DNA of 64,000 bases, taken from contig NZ_BDBX01000041.1 of the NCBI RefSeq assembly GCF_001613205.1, positions 1-64,000 on the forward strand, read 5' to 3'. Position 1 is the stretch's first letter; every line of letters starts with the position of its first letter. Below the pieces are notes generated by a model. It ran no database searches, was not told the origin of the DNA, and was given only the letters and a program-made list of their open reading frames with translations. Source of the DNA: Nocardia sienata NBRC 100364. Lineage in GTDB: Bacteria > Actinomycetota > Actinomycetes > Mycobacteriales > Mycobacteriaceae. A program made the translations under genes and the position numbers. Positions 17,434 through 25,959 of the stretch are shown piece after piece.

Positions 17434-17740
17434 GTGACCAATACGCACTATCCATCGCAGCCTGCGCAGCCCTCCAGCGCTTGCCCGCCACCTCAGCCGC
17501 CGAAGAAGAAAACTGTGTGGCCGTGGCTGCTCATCCCCGCCGTTGAGCGGATCGTCACCGACAACGGCGCCTGCTACACGGCCCGCGACTTCGCGAAGGT
17601 ACTTCTCGGGGCCCGCCACCAGCGGATCACTCTCTACACGCCCCGGCACAACGGGAAAGTGGAACGCTACAACCGGATCTTGGCCGAGGAGTTTCTCTAC
17701 GCCCGTGAATGGGCCTCGGATCTGCAGCGCCGCCAAAAGG
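17434..17740 (+). pseudogene. Chimera: truncated membrane-protein start joined to an IS481 transposase fragment
   Basis: The first ~37 residues (MTNTHYPSQPAQPSSACPPP, then KKKTVWPWLLIPAV) look like the proline-rich tail and the beginning of the membrane anchor of a small actinobacterial lipoprotein or MmpS-like protein. From ~17545 the frame becomes ERIVTDNGACYTARDFAKVL and ITLYTPRHNGKVERYNRILA, the catalytic core of an IS481 transposase, and then runs into unrelated sequence. The fused frame is an accident of insertion. Upstream 17194-17433 shows no recognisable gene. Confidence 0.65.
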
Positions 17741-17798
17741 GGGCTGCTGCACGATCAGGTGACAGTGGTTATGCAGCCTGACCGCTGCTGCTGGGGTC

Positions 17799-18035
17799 AT
17801 GATCGCTTCGTACAGCATGCAAGTGCTTGGACAGCGTCTGAATGTACTCACCAAGCTGATTGAGAACGGCCAATTCGACAGTATCGAAGTCGATTCGGAG
17901 AAGATGGACCTTCTCTTCACGCACTTCGTCGAGGAAGTTGCGGCGCTTGCTTCAGTGCCGGTCACCGAACTGCCCCCGGTCGGCGCGTTCGATCACCCAA
18001 ATCAGGTGCTCGAAGACACTGGTGACAACACATGA
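17799..18035 (+). CDS. Small hypothetical protein coupled to the Pycsar-like effector
   Basis: 78 aa: MIASYSMQVLGQRLNVLTKL, then helical acidic sequence and VPVTELPPVGAFDHPN. No signal peptide or membrane segment, and no family I recognise. Its stop overlaps the start of the next gene (ATGA), so the two are translationally coupled. The gene begins right after an IS481 scar, so it could be the tail of a longer lost gene. Confidence 0.5.
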   Translation: MIASYSMQVLGQRLNVLTKLIENGQFDSIEVDSEKMDLLFTHFVEEVAALASVPVTELPPVGAFDHPNQVLEDTGDNT

Positions 18036-18586
18036 ATGTACCGTGGCGCCCCAGAAATAGCGGATGTCCGGAAGTGCTCCCACCTGACCGTGAGGCGGAT
18101 CCCTCCGGAGTCGAAGACGTGTGGCGGATGCTGGACCATGTGCTGGGCCTGGTTCGCCACGCCGAGCTCAAGGCAGTCACGATACTGGCGACGTCCGGGG
18201 TGCTCGGGCAGATCCTCATGGTGGTGTTACAGGAGCCGCACTCGGCGGTCGTCACCGTGTGCGGTGGCCTCGCCGGCGGCTTGGCCGTGGCTGCTGCACT
18301 GTGTTCGGTGGGGGTTCTATGGCCGCGGACGAGCGCTGGTGGTGAGCGGCCAAATCTCTTGCATTTCGCCACCGTGGCACGGATTCGGGGTTCCGTGCTG
18401 GCGATCTATCAGCAGCAACTGGCTGAACTCGTTCGTGATCGCGACGAGCTGCTGGCGCAAGTAGCGGAGCAGATCTGGGCGAATTCGATCATTGCTCGCC
18501 GTAACTTCCGACTCGCCAACCTCGCCATGATCAGCATAATTGCCGCGGCTGTCGCCCTGGGGTCCGTATTCGTGATGAAGATCTGA
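18032..18586 (+). CDS. Pycsar-effector-like transmembrane protein
   Basis: 184 aa. After a soluble N-terminus, DVWRMLDHVLGLVRHAELKA leads into a first hydrophobic helix (~47-66), a second (~72-98), then NLLHFATVARIRGSVLAIYQ, a helical stretch with QIWANSIIARRNFRLANLAM, and a third membrane helix at the C-terminus. This pattern (RHAELKA, NLL.F...AR, Q..ANS.IA..K/R) matches from memory the transmembrane effectors of Pycsar anti-phage systems, which kill the cell when a cyclic pyrimidine nucleotide binds. No cyclase gene is present nearby, so it is an orphan or its partner was lost at the IS481 junction. Confidence 0.65.
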   Translation: MNVPWRPRNSGCPEVLPPDREADPSGVEDVWRMLDHVLGLVRHAELKAVTILATSGVLGQILMVVLQEPHSAVVTVCGGLAGGLAVAAALCSVGVLWPRTSAGGERPNLLHFATVARIRGSVLAIYQQQLAELVRDRDELLAQVAEQIWANSIIARRNFRLANLAMISIIAAAVALGSVFVMKI

Positions 18587-18739
18587 CAAGCGTTAGCCTC
18601 CACCACGTCGATGCGGATGCCTCGGGTGTAGGGGCACCCGTGTGGGGTCCTCATAGTTTCCCGCTTCCCTGGAGGGCTCTGAGCATATTCCGCCAGGTCC
18701 AGGATCGAGCACGGTGCGGCAGCACCGAAGAAGTACCCG

Positions 18740-18850
18740 GAGTTGAAGGCCCGAGCGCTGCTCCTTGGCCATCCGGACCAGTTCCGCTGCTGCCTGCTGT
18801 TCGGCCGACTCTTCGGCCTTCTTCTTCGCTACGGCGTCAAGTGTCGTCAT
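18740..18850 (-). pseudogene. N-terminal fragment of an IS256-family transposase
   Basis: MTTLDAVAKKKAEESAEQQA followed by AAELVRMAKEQ resembles the first ~31 residues of IS256-type transposases. After this the frame degenerates. It may be a leftover of the same element type as the fragment at 13685-13856. Confidence 0.45.
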
Positions 18851-19119
18851 AACGGCACCTTCCCGCTGACCATCCGGTCAGCGAATCAGGCCGGAAACTC
18901 CGTTAAATCCACAGTCCCCGATCCTGTGCCCGTGCGGCGGCTCGAAGGAGCTCGTCGCGAAAGGCACCGCGTCTGACAACTCAATTTCCATGATTGACCC
19001 ATCGCTGCGATGGCCTACATCGCTACAGGGTGGCAATGGGCAACGCAACCGGTGGCCAAGGTGGTCAAACGGTCAGTCGCAGAGGCTGGCTACAAGGCGC
19101 CCTCCACGTCCGTGTCGAC

Positions 19120-19310
19120 ACGATCAGGTACTGGTCGAACTGCGCTCGGCGGGGAAGCTGGACCTGTCCACCGCGTTGGTCGAGGCCTCGCATCTGCGGG
19201 CTCTGAAAGGAGGGACCATGTCGGTCCCAGCCCGGTCGACAGGGCGAAACCCGGCTCCAAGCACCACCTGATCACCGACGCCACCGGAACACCCCTCGCG
19301 GTGAGGCTGA
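19120..19310 (+). pseudogene. IS5-family transposase fragment
   Basis: Two frames carry VELRSAGKLDLSTALVEASH, LRALKGGT and then GPSPVDRAKPGSKHHLITDA, TGTPLAVRLNV. This is the DDE region of IS5-type transposases (.D.S..RA.KGG...GPSPVDR.K.GSKHH...D..G.P). A frameshift lies near 19215. Only ~60 residues remain. Confidence 0.7.
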
Positions 19311-20036
19311 ATGTTGATGCAGGTCGAGTGGGAGGTTTCGTGTCGGGTTGGCGGGTGCTTTGGGTGCCGCGGGACGTGGTGTGGTGCGGGGTTCGTCGGA
19401 CTCGCCGGGGCGATTCACCTCGATCGTGCCCGGGATCTTAAGGACGTCGGCCGATGCGGCCATTCCCTCGCTCGGGCGATCGGCGTTGCCCCTCCAGTCT
19501 TGCGTGTCGAGGATGGTCGGCTCAGGTTCGCGGGAATGCCAGCCGGCCCATCCCGCTGCTGCGGCCCGCTCCGCGACGAACTTACTCCACTGCCACACGA
19601 TGCATCTTCCCCCTGCGCTCGGTTGTCGAGACGCACGGTCCCGACCGCTAATAATGTTTCGTAACAGAAGTTTTCCGACCGGCAGACGGCCGAGAGGCTC
19701 TTTCATCACACGCGTGTGCGGATGCGGGTGGGTTCAGGAACCACCCCGCTGCTGATGACTTCGGCACGTATCGAGTTCCGTCCGTGCCGTCCCCTCCAGA
19801 TCCGTTTCCCGCCGAACACATGACGTTCGAACAGAATGTTCCGTATCCGTTCATCCGGCAGCGGGGCCCGCCCGGGCGCGCCGAGCGACCGACGCTGTCT
19901 CGCCGAAACGCACCCGCGACCCCTCCTCGATCGGCGCGTCGTCGGTGGCGGCAACATCGACTCTCCGGTGGTCGTGCCTCGTCGAACGACCGAATCCGAG
20001 TCTTGCGGAACGGATCGCGCATGGTCAAACATGTGC
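19311..20036. other. Stretch without a recognisable gene
   Basis: Open frames exist on both strands (the longest minus frame is 19272-19709, and another runs through 19648-20778 opposite a real gene), but none has a recognisable domain. WQWSKFVAERAAAAGWAGWH within the minus frame is the only protein-like piece. I see no RNA gene or terminator. Confidence 0.4.
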
Positions 20037-20038
20037 GA

Positions 20039-20055
20039 TGTCCCATTTTGTCCCA
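20039..20055 (+). promoter_or_regulatory. Direct repeat TGTCCCA, one helical turn apart
   Basis: TGTCCCA at 20039-20045 and again at 20049-20055, a 10-bp period, ending 27 bp before the GTG start of the XRE regulator. A pair on one face of the helix just upstream of a regulator gene may be an autoregulatory operator. Confidence 0.4.
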
Positions 20056-20082
20056 CTTCGACCGTGAGGAAGGAGCGTTCGC

Positions 20083-20811
20083 GTGACCGACGCCCATCGC
20101 ACGATCGCACGCTATCTCCGAGAACGCCGCGAGGCCGCAGGGATGACGCGTGCCGCGCTTGCGAAAGCGGCCGCCCTGTCCCCCGGATTGATCCAGAAGA
20201 TCGAACAAGGGTCTCGCACACCCACTCTCGACGCACTCTCCGCTCTCTTCGAGGCCCTGTCCGTGCCACCGACCCTGTGCGATCACATCATCAGCCTCAC
20301 ACTTCCAACCCGCCTCAATGCCTCGCTCAGCGGTGAGTCCCAGACCGTGCTCTGCTCGGATCTCGCTGTCCTGAAGAGCATTCCGCACCCTGCCTGCTTC
20401 CAATCGCAACCGACATTTGACGTCCTCGCCGCCAACGACGCATGGGCCCAATGGTTCCCGGGCTGCGATCCGGGCACCAACATCCTCGAATGGATGATGC
20501 TGCACCCGGCGGCACGAGCCCTGCTTCCCCAATGGCGTCGTCAGACCCACCTGATGGTCTACGCGTTTCGCATCATGGGTCCCGGCCTGGTCCCACCCGA
20601 ACGAATAGCCGAGATCGTGCGCACGTGCGCGCAGGCGCCGGAATGGCATGAGCTGTGGGCCACCGAAGTGGCACCCGAAGACATTCCCCGGCCCACCGTT
20701 CTGGTGAACGATCCCGACACCGGGGAAACTCGCGAGATGTACGCGGGAAATCTCAAGTTCGACTTCCCACGCCGACACTGGTGGATGTATTCGCTGATAC
20801 CCGTCACCTGA
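20083..20811 (+). CDS. XRE-family regulator with MmyB-like ligand-binding domain
   Basis: 242 aa from GTG 20083 (ribosome site GAGGAAGGAG upstream). Residues ~8-62 are a helix-turn-helix of the XRE type: LRERREAAGMTRAALAKAAA and LSPGLIQKIEQGSRTPTLDA. Residues ~95-240 match the MmyB-like PAS-related domain: FDVLAANDAWAQWFPGCDPG, NILEWMMLHPAARALLPQW, then WHELWATEVAPEDIP and NLKFDFPRRHWWM. This domain is thought to bind small or fatty ligands. The gene stands alone, so the target is unclear. A second MmyB-type regulator lies at 23787-24635. Confidence 0.82.
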   Translation: MTDAHRTIARYLRERREAAGMTRAALAKAAALSPGLIQKIEQGSRTPTLDALSALFEALSVPPTLCDHIISLTLPTRLNASLSGESQTVLCSDLAVLKSIPHPACFQSQPTFDVLAANDAWAQWFPGCDPGTNILEWMMLHPAARALLPQWRRQTHLMVYAFRIMGPGLVPPERIAEIVRTCAQAPEWHELWATEVAPEDIPRPTVLVNDPDTGETREMYAGNLKFDFPRRHWWMYSLIPVT

Positions 20812-20902
20812 GACAAATCAGCGCGGTAATTGCTGACCCTTGCCGCTGAGACGTGTCGTCGGAGGTTCTGCTGTGTCCGTTCCGAGTACAACTATCATCG
20901 AC

Positions 20903-21036
20903 CCCATTCGGCCGCCGGGAACCGGCCACCAGCCAGCTGCCTCCCCGCCGGCGTCACCAACCTCACGGCCTCATACACCTGCTTGGCCAGGGCCTTGTAG
21001 GCGCGATCGAAGTCCGGCTTCAGCTCCTCGAGGGGC
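20903..21036 (-). pseudogene. Unassigned protein fragment
   Basis: A minus-strand frame without a start reads EELKPDFDRAYKALAKQVYE and then AVRLVTPAGRQLAGGRFPAA before a stop. It looks like genuine helical protein sequence but I cannot name the family. It is recorded as a remnant, opposite the pentapeptide fragment. Confidence 0.3.
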
Positions 21037-21049
21037 ACCTCGACTCAGC

Positions 21050-21260
21050 CTGTTCGGTGCGGGTCCTCAAAGGCGTAACCCTCAACGGCAAGAACCTGCG
21101 CATGGCCAACCTCTCCGGCGCGGACCTCTCGGGAGCGAGCCTGTTCGGCGCCGATCTGTCCCGCGCCGACCTCACCGGAGCGACACTTCTCGACCTGCGC
21201 GACCTCGAGGAGGTGACCTGCTCAGAAGCCAAGCCACCATCTGGGGCCGATACCGCGAAG
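21050..21260 (+). pseudogene. Pentapeptide-repeat protein fragment
   Basis: Contains VTLNGKNLRMANLSGADLSG then ASLFGADLSRADLTGATLLD, about seven A(D/N)LxX repeats that form a right-handed beta helix. Before and after it the frame is unrelated. Pentapeptide proteins can mimic DNA or act as scaffolds, but this piece is too short (~45 residues) to assign a role. No start codon or ribosome site is associated. Confidence 0.55.
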
Positions 21261-21596
21261 ACGTCATCAAACTTTCGATCCTGCTCGGTCGCGGCTGCCA
21301 CCGCCTCAACCCCTCCGAGGGAACATCACCCCGGCCCACCATCCCGATCCCCGCATACCAGCCTGACCTGCCCGGCCACCGCCCCCTACCGACGCGATGG
21401 TTCAGGGGTAGTGGTGTATCCCAGCCGGATCCGGCGCGCTGGTCATCGCGGCCACCCACAGGTGCAGGGTGGAAGGCCGCGGCGAGGGACGCCCGGAATG
21501 CGCCGGCACCGCCGCGCACCGTTCACGCCGGTGTGATCGAATCCTTCGATACCATCGGCGATCGTAGTGTTGTGGCCGGGAAACGGGAGTGCTCGC
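21261..21596. other. Stretch without a recognisable gene
   Basis: Frames are open on both strands but rich in Pro/Arg and without domains. A weak ribosome site for the next gene (GGGAGT) is at the right edge. Nothing else is seen. Confidence 0.4.
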
Positions 21597-22028
21597 ATGG
21601 CGGTGATGCGCGGGGAAGAGCCGGCGAGCGCGGAGGGCCTCGAAGCCAGTAGGTGGCCAGTTGTGCTCGTGGGGGTATATACCGCGGCCTCGATCGTCCT
21701 CGGGCCGGCCATCTTCCTGGGCGGCTATGCACTCTTCACCCGAGGGGGCGGGGACTACTGCGACGCGTCTTATGGGGGCGTCTTTGACGACGCACCTAGT
21801 GCCGGTAAAGCCGTACGCGATGCGGAGTTCAGGACTGCTCAGATCTTTCAGGTGGCAGGCGCCGGAATCATGCTGGCTGTCGGACTTGTTCTGCTGATGT
21901 ACCTGTGGGCGTATCGCCATCGGATCGGCCGGCCCTGGCGAATCGTGAGCAGCGTAGGGATCATCCCGATGATGATCGGGTATGGCCTGGTCATTGCCTT
22001 ATCAGGTGGTGGAGGGCAGGTCTGCTAG
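21597..22028 (+). CDS. Small membrane protein, unknown function
   Basis: 143 aa from ATG 21597, chosen over an upstream in-frame ATG at 21567 because GGGAGT precedes it. Three hydrophobic segments: VVLVGVYTAASIVLGPAIFL, IFQVAGAGIMLAVGLVLLMY and VSSVGIIPMMIGYGLVIALS. A loop with DYCDASYGGVFDDAPSAG lies between the first two. No named family. It is flanked by remnants, but the frame is intact and the codon use is normal for the window. Confidence 0.6.
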   Translation: MAVMRGEEPASAEGLEASRWPVVLVGVYTAASIVLGPAIFLGGYALFTRGGGDYCDASYGGVFDDAPSAGKAVRDAEFRTAQIFQVAGAGIMLAVGLVLLMYLWAYRHRIGRPWRIVSSVGIIPMMIGYGLVIALSGGGGQVC

Positions 22029-22070
22029 ACGGGTGGCTGAGTTCCTCGCCGCAACCCACCGAAACTCGAG

Positions 22071-22430
22071 TTAGACATACAGGATGTGTTGCCTGGTGAG
22101 CGCGTGGGCGTAGTGGTTGATTCCCCCTCCGGACACAACCAGTACGCCCACGGGTGGTTGTGGGATGGCTTCGGCCGCGACCGTTCGTGTGGTGTGGTCG
22201 AAGGTGAGTATCAGGCCGAGTTGCCGATGCACCTTTAATTTGTCCGCAGGGTCCGCCTTGCGGCGTATGGCCATCATGCCGTCCAGCGATCTGGTGAGTT
22301 GCTCGATTCCGGTTCGGGTCATTTTCGTATGTGCGCGTCGTTGAGCTTCTGATGCTGCGATCTGCGCGGTGATGCATTCACGTTCGGTTTGGATTTCTTT
22401 GGTCCATTCCGCGACCGGCGCGGGGTCGAT
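22071..22430 (-). pseudogene. C-terminal fragment of a serine recombinase
   Basis: From the junction near 22430 leftward: DPAPVAEWTKEIQTERECIT, AQIAASEAQRRAHTKMTRTG, then ADPADKLKVHRQLGLILTFD and a tail GGINHYAHALTRQHILYV. This is the zinc-ribbon-distal C-terminus of large actinobacterial serine recombinases (usual string: LRDADPADKAEVY.QLGL.LTY). The catalytic domain is absent. The last 51 bp recur at 2582-2632. The fragment is joined directly to IstB sequence. Confidence 0.65.
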
Positions 22431-22436
22431 TCTCGC

Positions 22437-22757
22437 CCTCGACGACGAGTTCGTAGGCCGCCGATTGCAGCCGGTCCATCGCGGATTGGGCCAGGAGCGG
22501 GTCGGCCATCATGGTCAGGATCTCGGGGGTTCCCGCTTGCTGGTGATGATCGTCGAGGCTTTGCGGTGGCGTTCGACGATCAGCTCGCAGAAATCGTTGA
22601 TCTCGACCGCTTCGAGCCGGTGCAGAGCCAGCTCATCGAGGATCAGCAGGTCGACGCGGTGCAGTTTGCGCATCGCGTCTTCGTAGCTGCCGTCCAACCG
22701 CGCGCCGCGCAACCGTTTGAACAGTTTGTCGGCGCGCTCGGTGTGAACGCGGTCCGT
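22437..22757 (-). pseudogene. IstB (IS21-family helper ATPase) fragment
   Basis: Reads ERADKLFKRLRGARLDGSYE, DAMRKLHRVDLLILDELALH (Walker B), then ELIVERHRKASTIITSKREP, a shift, and ILTMMADPLLAQSAMDRLQS AAYELVVEGE. This is the middle and C-terminal part of IstB, the AAA+ helper of IS21 transposases. The Walker A part and the IstA gene are missing. The fragment abuts a serine recombinase tail on one side and an oxidoreductase on the other. Confidence 0.75.
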
Positions 22758-23564
22758 ACCATCGCCACCAGCATCAACCCGGTTGACGACAAGACACGCG
22801 AAGGGGGCATCGGCGAAGGAACGCCGCCGTTTCCTACGACGCTCGGGTGGGACATCGCGGGTATCGTGATCGAGCCCGGCGCGAGTGGGTTGCACCCCGG
22901 TGAGCGAGTGTTCGGGATGTCACAACAGCTGGATACCGGCCGGGGAACGTGGGCCGATGTGGTGGTCATGCCGGCCGATTCGGTGGCGCCTGCCCCTGCC
23001 TCAGTCAGCCTTGTCGAGGCTGCCGCCGTACCGTTGATCGGTTTGACAGCCCTACAAACATTGGATTGGCTGGCGGTATCGGCCGGCGAGCGCCTGCTGA
23101 TCGCAGGAGCGGCGGGTGCAGTTGGGAATGTAGCCCTTCAGGTGGCTAGTGCGCGGGGTATCCACGTCGACGCGCTGGTCTCGCGCGATGCGGATGTTGA
23201 CCTCGCTGTCGCGTATGGCGCGAAGTTCGCGACCACCGACCCGGCCGCACTGCCGCACCACAGCTACGACGCTGTGTTCGACACTTTTGGTGCCTTTGTC
23301 ATCGACTCTGTGGCCGACGCCGGTCGATACGCCTCGATCGCGACGCAGGCCGGTCCGGTGCCGGATCTGTCGGAGCGCTCGGTGCGGACCACGGTCAATC
23401 AGGTGCGTGAGGACGGCGCTCGACTGCGCGAATTGGCTGGATACATCGATCAGGGAGCCCTCCGCGTCCAGGCGGATTCCACCTTCGGGATTCACGAGAT
23501 CCGACAGGCCCATGAGCGTTTCGCCGCGCGGGGTCGACGCGGCAAGGTCGTCGTCACCTTCTGA
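22757..23564 (+). pseudogene. Zinc-type/quinone oxidoreductase lacking its N-terminus
   Basis: The homologous sequence starts TIATSINPVDDKTREGG and covers most of an MDR-superfamily NADPH:quinone reductase: PTTLGWDIAGIVIEPG, GERVFGM, the dinucleotide motif LLIAGAAGAVGNVALQVA, and a C-terminus RQAHERFAARGRRGKVVVTF. About 25-30 N-terminal residues are replaced by IstB-antisense sequence, giving an artificial longer open frame that starts at 22389. The remaining domain is frame-intact, so the truncation is recent. Function is probably lost because the start and first strands are missing. Confidence 0.72.
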
Positions 23565-23786
23565 ACACGGGGAGCGCCGCCGGAACGACGAGTAAACGGC
23601 GGCCTGGCAGTTGAAGGTCGATCCTGCTGACTTCGCTGCGACGGAACATCTTCGACATGGGCTGATGCGCGTGGGGGCGGGTGTTCCGGTAGGCGATCGG
23701 CTTGCGGAACACCTGACGGGCCTTCGCCGCGGGCCGGGAAACCGTCAGTGTTGAGGCGCTCCCGTCGGTGGGGTGGCGTCGGTGAG

Positions 23787-24635
23787 TTATTCGCGGACCT
23801 GAGCCTTGATTGTGGGATGCGCGTAGCCATTGTCCGCGCCGAGGCGCGCGAGCAGGCGTAGCCCGTCTTCGGCGGGGCTGCCGGGGGTCGCGGACAGCAC
23901 GATCAGCTCCATACCTGTTCCGTCCGGGAGTGCGAAGTTCTCTTGGTGCAGTTCCAGCAGTCCGACCAGGGGGTGCCGGTACGCCTTGCGTCCATGTGTG
24001 CGGGCGCGCACGTCCGCGCGGGCCCAGAGGCGGCGGAAGCGCTCGCTGCCCATCGCCAACTCGCCGATGAGCGAGGCCAGGCGGGGGTCCTCGGGGTATT
24101 TGCCGGCAGCCAGGCGCAGATGCCCGACCACGTCGAGTGTGCATTTCTCCCAGTCCGCGTATAGGCCGCGCTCGGCCTCTTCGAGGAAGATGTGCCGGGC
24201 AATGTTCAGGCCCGGCATCGACCGGCCATAGAGGAGTCCGGCGAGGTGGTTCCCGGCGAGCGCGTCCAGGCGGTGGTCCATGATCAGTGCAGGTGCGTCG
24301 GCGACTAGATCGAGGACGCGCAGCAGCTCCGGCCGGACCCGCCCGCCCGGTGCCTTCGCGCGCCGACGGCGCTGCCGGGCGAGCCGGTAGAGGTGCTCGC
24401 GTTCGGTCTCGTCGAGGCCGAGGACGCGGGCGAGTGCGTCGAGGACCTGCTCGGAGGGCTGGGTCGCGCGGCCCTGTTCCAGGCGTACGTAGTAGTCGAC
24501 GCTGACTCCGGAAAGGTGCGCGATCTCTTCGCGGCGCAGACCTTCGACCCGGCGGTGCCTGTCGGTGGGTATGCCGAGGGCCGCCGGGTCGACCCGGGAA
24601 CGCCGGGTCCGAAGAAAGCCCGCGAGGTCATCCAT
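23787..24635 (-). CDS. XRE-family regulator with MmyB-like ligand-binding domain
   Basis: 282 aa. N-terminal helix-turn-helix with FLRTRRSRVDPAALGIP, RRVEGLRREEIAHLSGVSVD and YYVRLEQGRATQPSEQVLDA. The C-terminal ~170 residues match the MmyB-type PAS-like domain: ADAPALIMDHRLDALAGNHL, NIARHIFLEEAERGLYADWE and GELAMGSERFRRLWARADVR, ending with a histidine-containing LLELHQENFALPDG. This arrangement is very common in Streptomyces and Nocardia, where such regulators are usually divergent from the oxidoreductase they control. Here the divergent gene is the quinone oxidoreductase at 24774. Confidence 0.88.
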   Translation of the reverse strand: MDDLAGFLRTRRSRVDPAALGIPTDRHRRVEGLRREEIAHLSGVSVDYYVRLEQGRATQPSEQVLDALARVLGLDETEREHLYRLARQRRRRAKAPGGRVRPELLRVLDLVADAPALIMDHRLDALAGNHLAGLLYGRSMPGLNIARHIFLEEAERGLYADWEKCTLDVVGHLRLAAGKYPEDPRLASLIGELAMGSERFRRLWARADVRARTHGRKAYRHPLVGLLELHQENFALPDGTGMELIVLSATPGSPAEDGLRLLARLGADNGYAHPTIKAQVRE

Positions 24636-24773
24636 GCCCTCAGTATGGCCGCGGTGGTGCCCGTGAAGGTGGTCCTGCCGTTACCAGGAAGTCCAGTCCG
24701 ATGGAAAAGGCGTCCCTGAACGCCGGGGGCTGCGCCGCCCAGGATCGAAAGCACCTGATTCGAAGGAGTTCTG

Positions 24774-25552
24774 ATGAAGACGCTGATCGTTTATGCCCAC
24801 CCGGAGCCGAAGTCGCTGAACAGCTCGCTGAAGGACCTCGCTGTGTCCACGCTGGAGGCCGCCGGGCATGAGGTACGGGTGAGTGATCTGTACGCGATGA
24901 ACTGGAAGGCGGTCGTGGACGCCGCGGACTACGGCCCCGACGCTTCGAGTCCGCTGAAGGTCGCCCTGGACTCGGGCCGGGCCTTCGACGCCGGGACGCT
25001 CACCCCGGACGTCCGCGCCGAGCAACAGAAGCTGCTGTGGGCCGACACGATCATCTTCCAGTTCCCACTGTGGTGGTATGCGATGCCCGCGATCCTCAAA
25101 GGCTGGGTAGACCGGGTGTTCACCCACCACTTCGCGTACGGGGTCGGCGAGCACAGCGACACCAAGTATGGCGAGCGCTTCGGCGAAGGCACCCTCGCGG
25201 GCAGGAAGGCGCTGCTGTCGGTGACGTCGGTGGCCCGGAATCGCATTACGCGGCCCGCGGTATCAACGGCCCCATCGATGATCTGCTGTTCCCGATCCAG
25301 CACGGCATCCTCTACTACCCGGGTATCGAGGTGCTGCCGCCGTTCGTGCTGTACGGCACCGATCGGATGACCGACGATGCCTACCCGGATGTCGCCAAGG
25401 CATGGGAGCAGCGTCTGCTCACCCTGGAATCGACCGAACCGATCGCGTTCCGGCAGCAGAATTTCGGTGACTACGAGATCCCCTCGCTGCACCTGAAGGA
25501 AGGACTGGAGCCCGCGGGTCGTACGGGTTTCGGACTGCACGTGCGCGGCTGA
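24774..25552 (+). pseudogene. NAD(P)H quinone oxidoreductase (flavodoxin fold), one-base frameshift
   Basis: The first frame MKTLIVYAHPEPKSLNSSLK, GHEVRVSDLYAMNWKAVVDA, FQFPLWWYAMPAILKGWVDR and VFTHHFAYGVG is a textbook NQO1/MdaB-type flavoprotein. Near 25226 the frame is lost and the next frame continues GPESHYAARGINGPIDDLLF to a normal C-terminus. The sequence fits loss of a single G where SVTVGGPESHY would be expected. The enzyme would reduce quinones with two electrons using FMN/FAD. It is preceded by a ribosome site (GAAGGAG) and divergent from an MmyB-type regulator, its probable controller. Confidence 0.8.
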
Positions 25553-25568
25553 CCGCAGGAAGCCGGTT

Positions 25569-25810
25569 CACAGACCTCCGAGGTCGAGCCGGGTGTTCAT
25601 GTTGAGTTCGACCTGGGCTGATCGACCAGTGGACGCTGCTGGGCAAGGAACCGGACCTGGTCGCCACGAAGCGGGCCGCCGGCCAAGCTCGGATTCGGGC
25701 TGATGCTGCGCTTTCTATACCCGGACTGGGATGGTGTACTCACCGCTGAGGACGAGCGCGGCCTGACCCCGCTGTTCTGGTCGCACGTGCTCCATACGGC
25801 GATCCGGTAG
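25569..25810. pseudogene. Scrambled remnants of a second Tn3-family transposase
   Basis: On the minus strand 25569-25616 reads VELNMNTRLDLGGL and a stop, the typical TnpA C-terminus. On the plus strand 25618-25720 reads IDQWTLLGKEPDLVATKRAA and LGFGLMLRFL (typical TnpA N-terminus), followed at ~25730-25805 by LTAEDERGLTPLFWSHV (again C-terminal). So the two ends of one transposase lie next to each other with the last piece inverted. It differs from both Tn3 transposases at 3.7 and 8.5 kb. Confidence 0.55.
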
Positions 25811-25920
25811 CACTCGATCGGCCTTCCAGGCGGCCGAGAGTCGCGCCGACCCCGGGCGCTATCGCACATAGTTTCGTGAGTCGACCGTGGCACCGGGGCA
25901 GTTACGGCAGCTCGGAGACC

Positions 25921-25959
25921 GAGTTACCGCACATAGTGCGCGGCTATCTGCGGTAACTC
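25921..25959. other. Second recombination-site-like dyad
   Basis: GAGTTACCGCACATAG (25921-25936) and CTATCTGCGGTAACTC (25944-25959) form a 16-bp inverted repeat around a 7-bp spacer, the same sequence and geometry as the site at 7422-7460. Partial half-sites lie on both sides: CGCACATAG at 25863-25871 and ACCGCAGATAG at 26078-26088. No recombinase gene is adjacent. Confidence 0.7.

Noticed and set aside
22389..23564. 391-aa oxidoreductase with a novel N-terminal domain
   Set aside because: The first ~120 residues are antisense of an IstB fragment; only the part from ~22757 is oxidoreductase.
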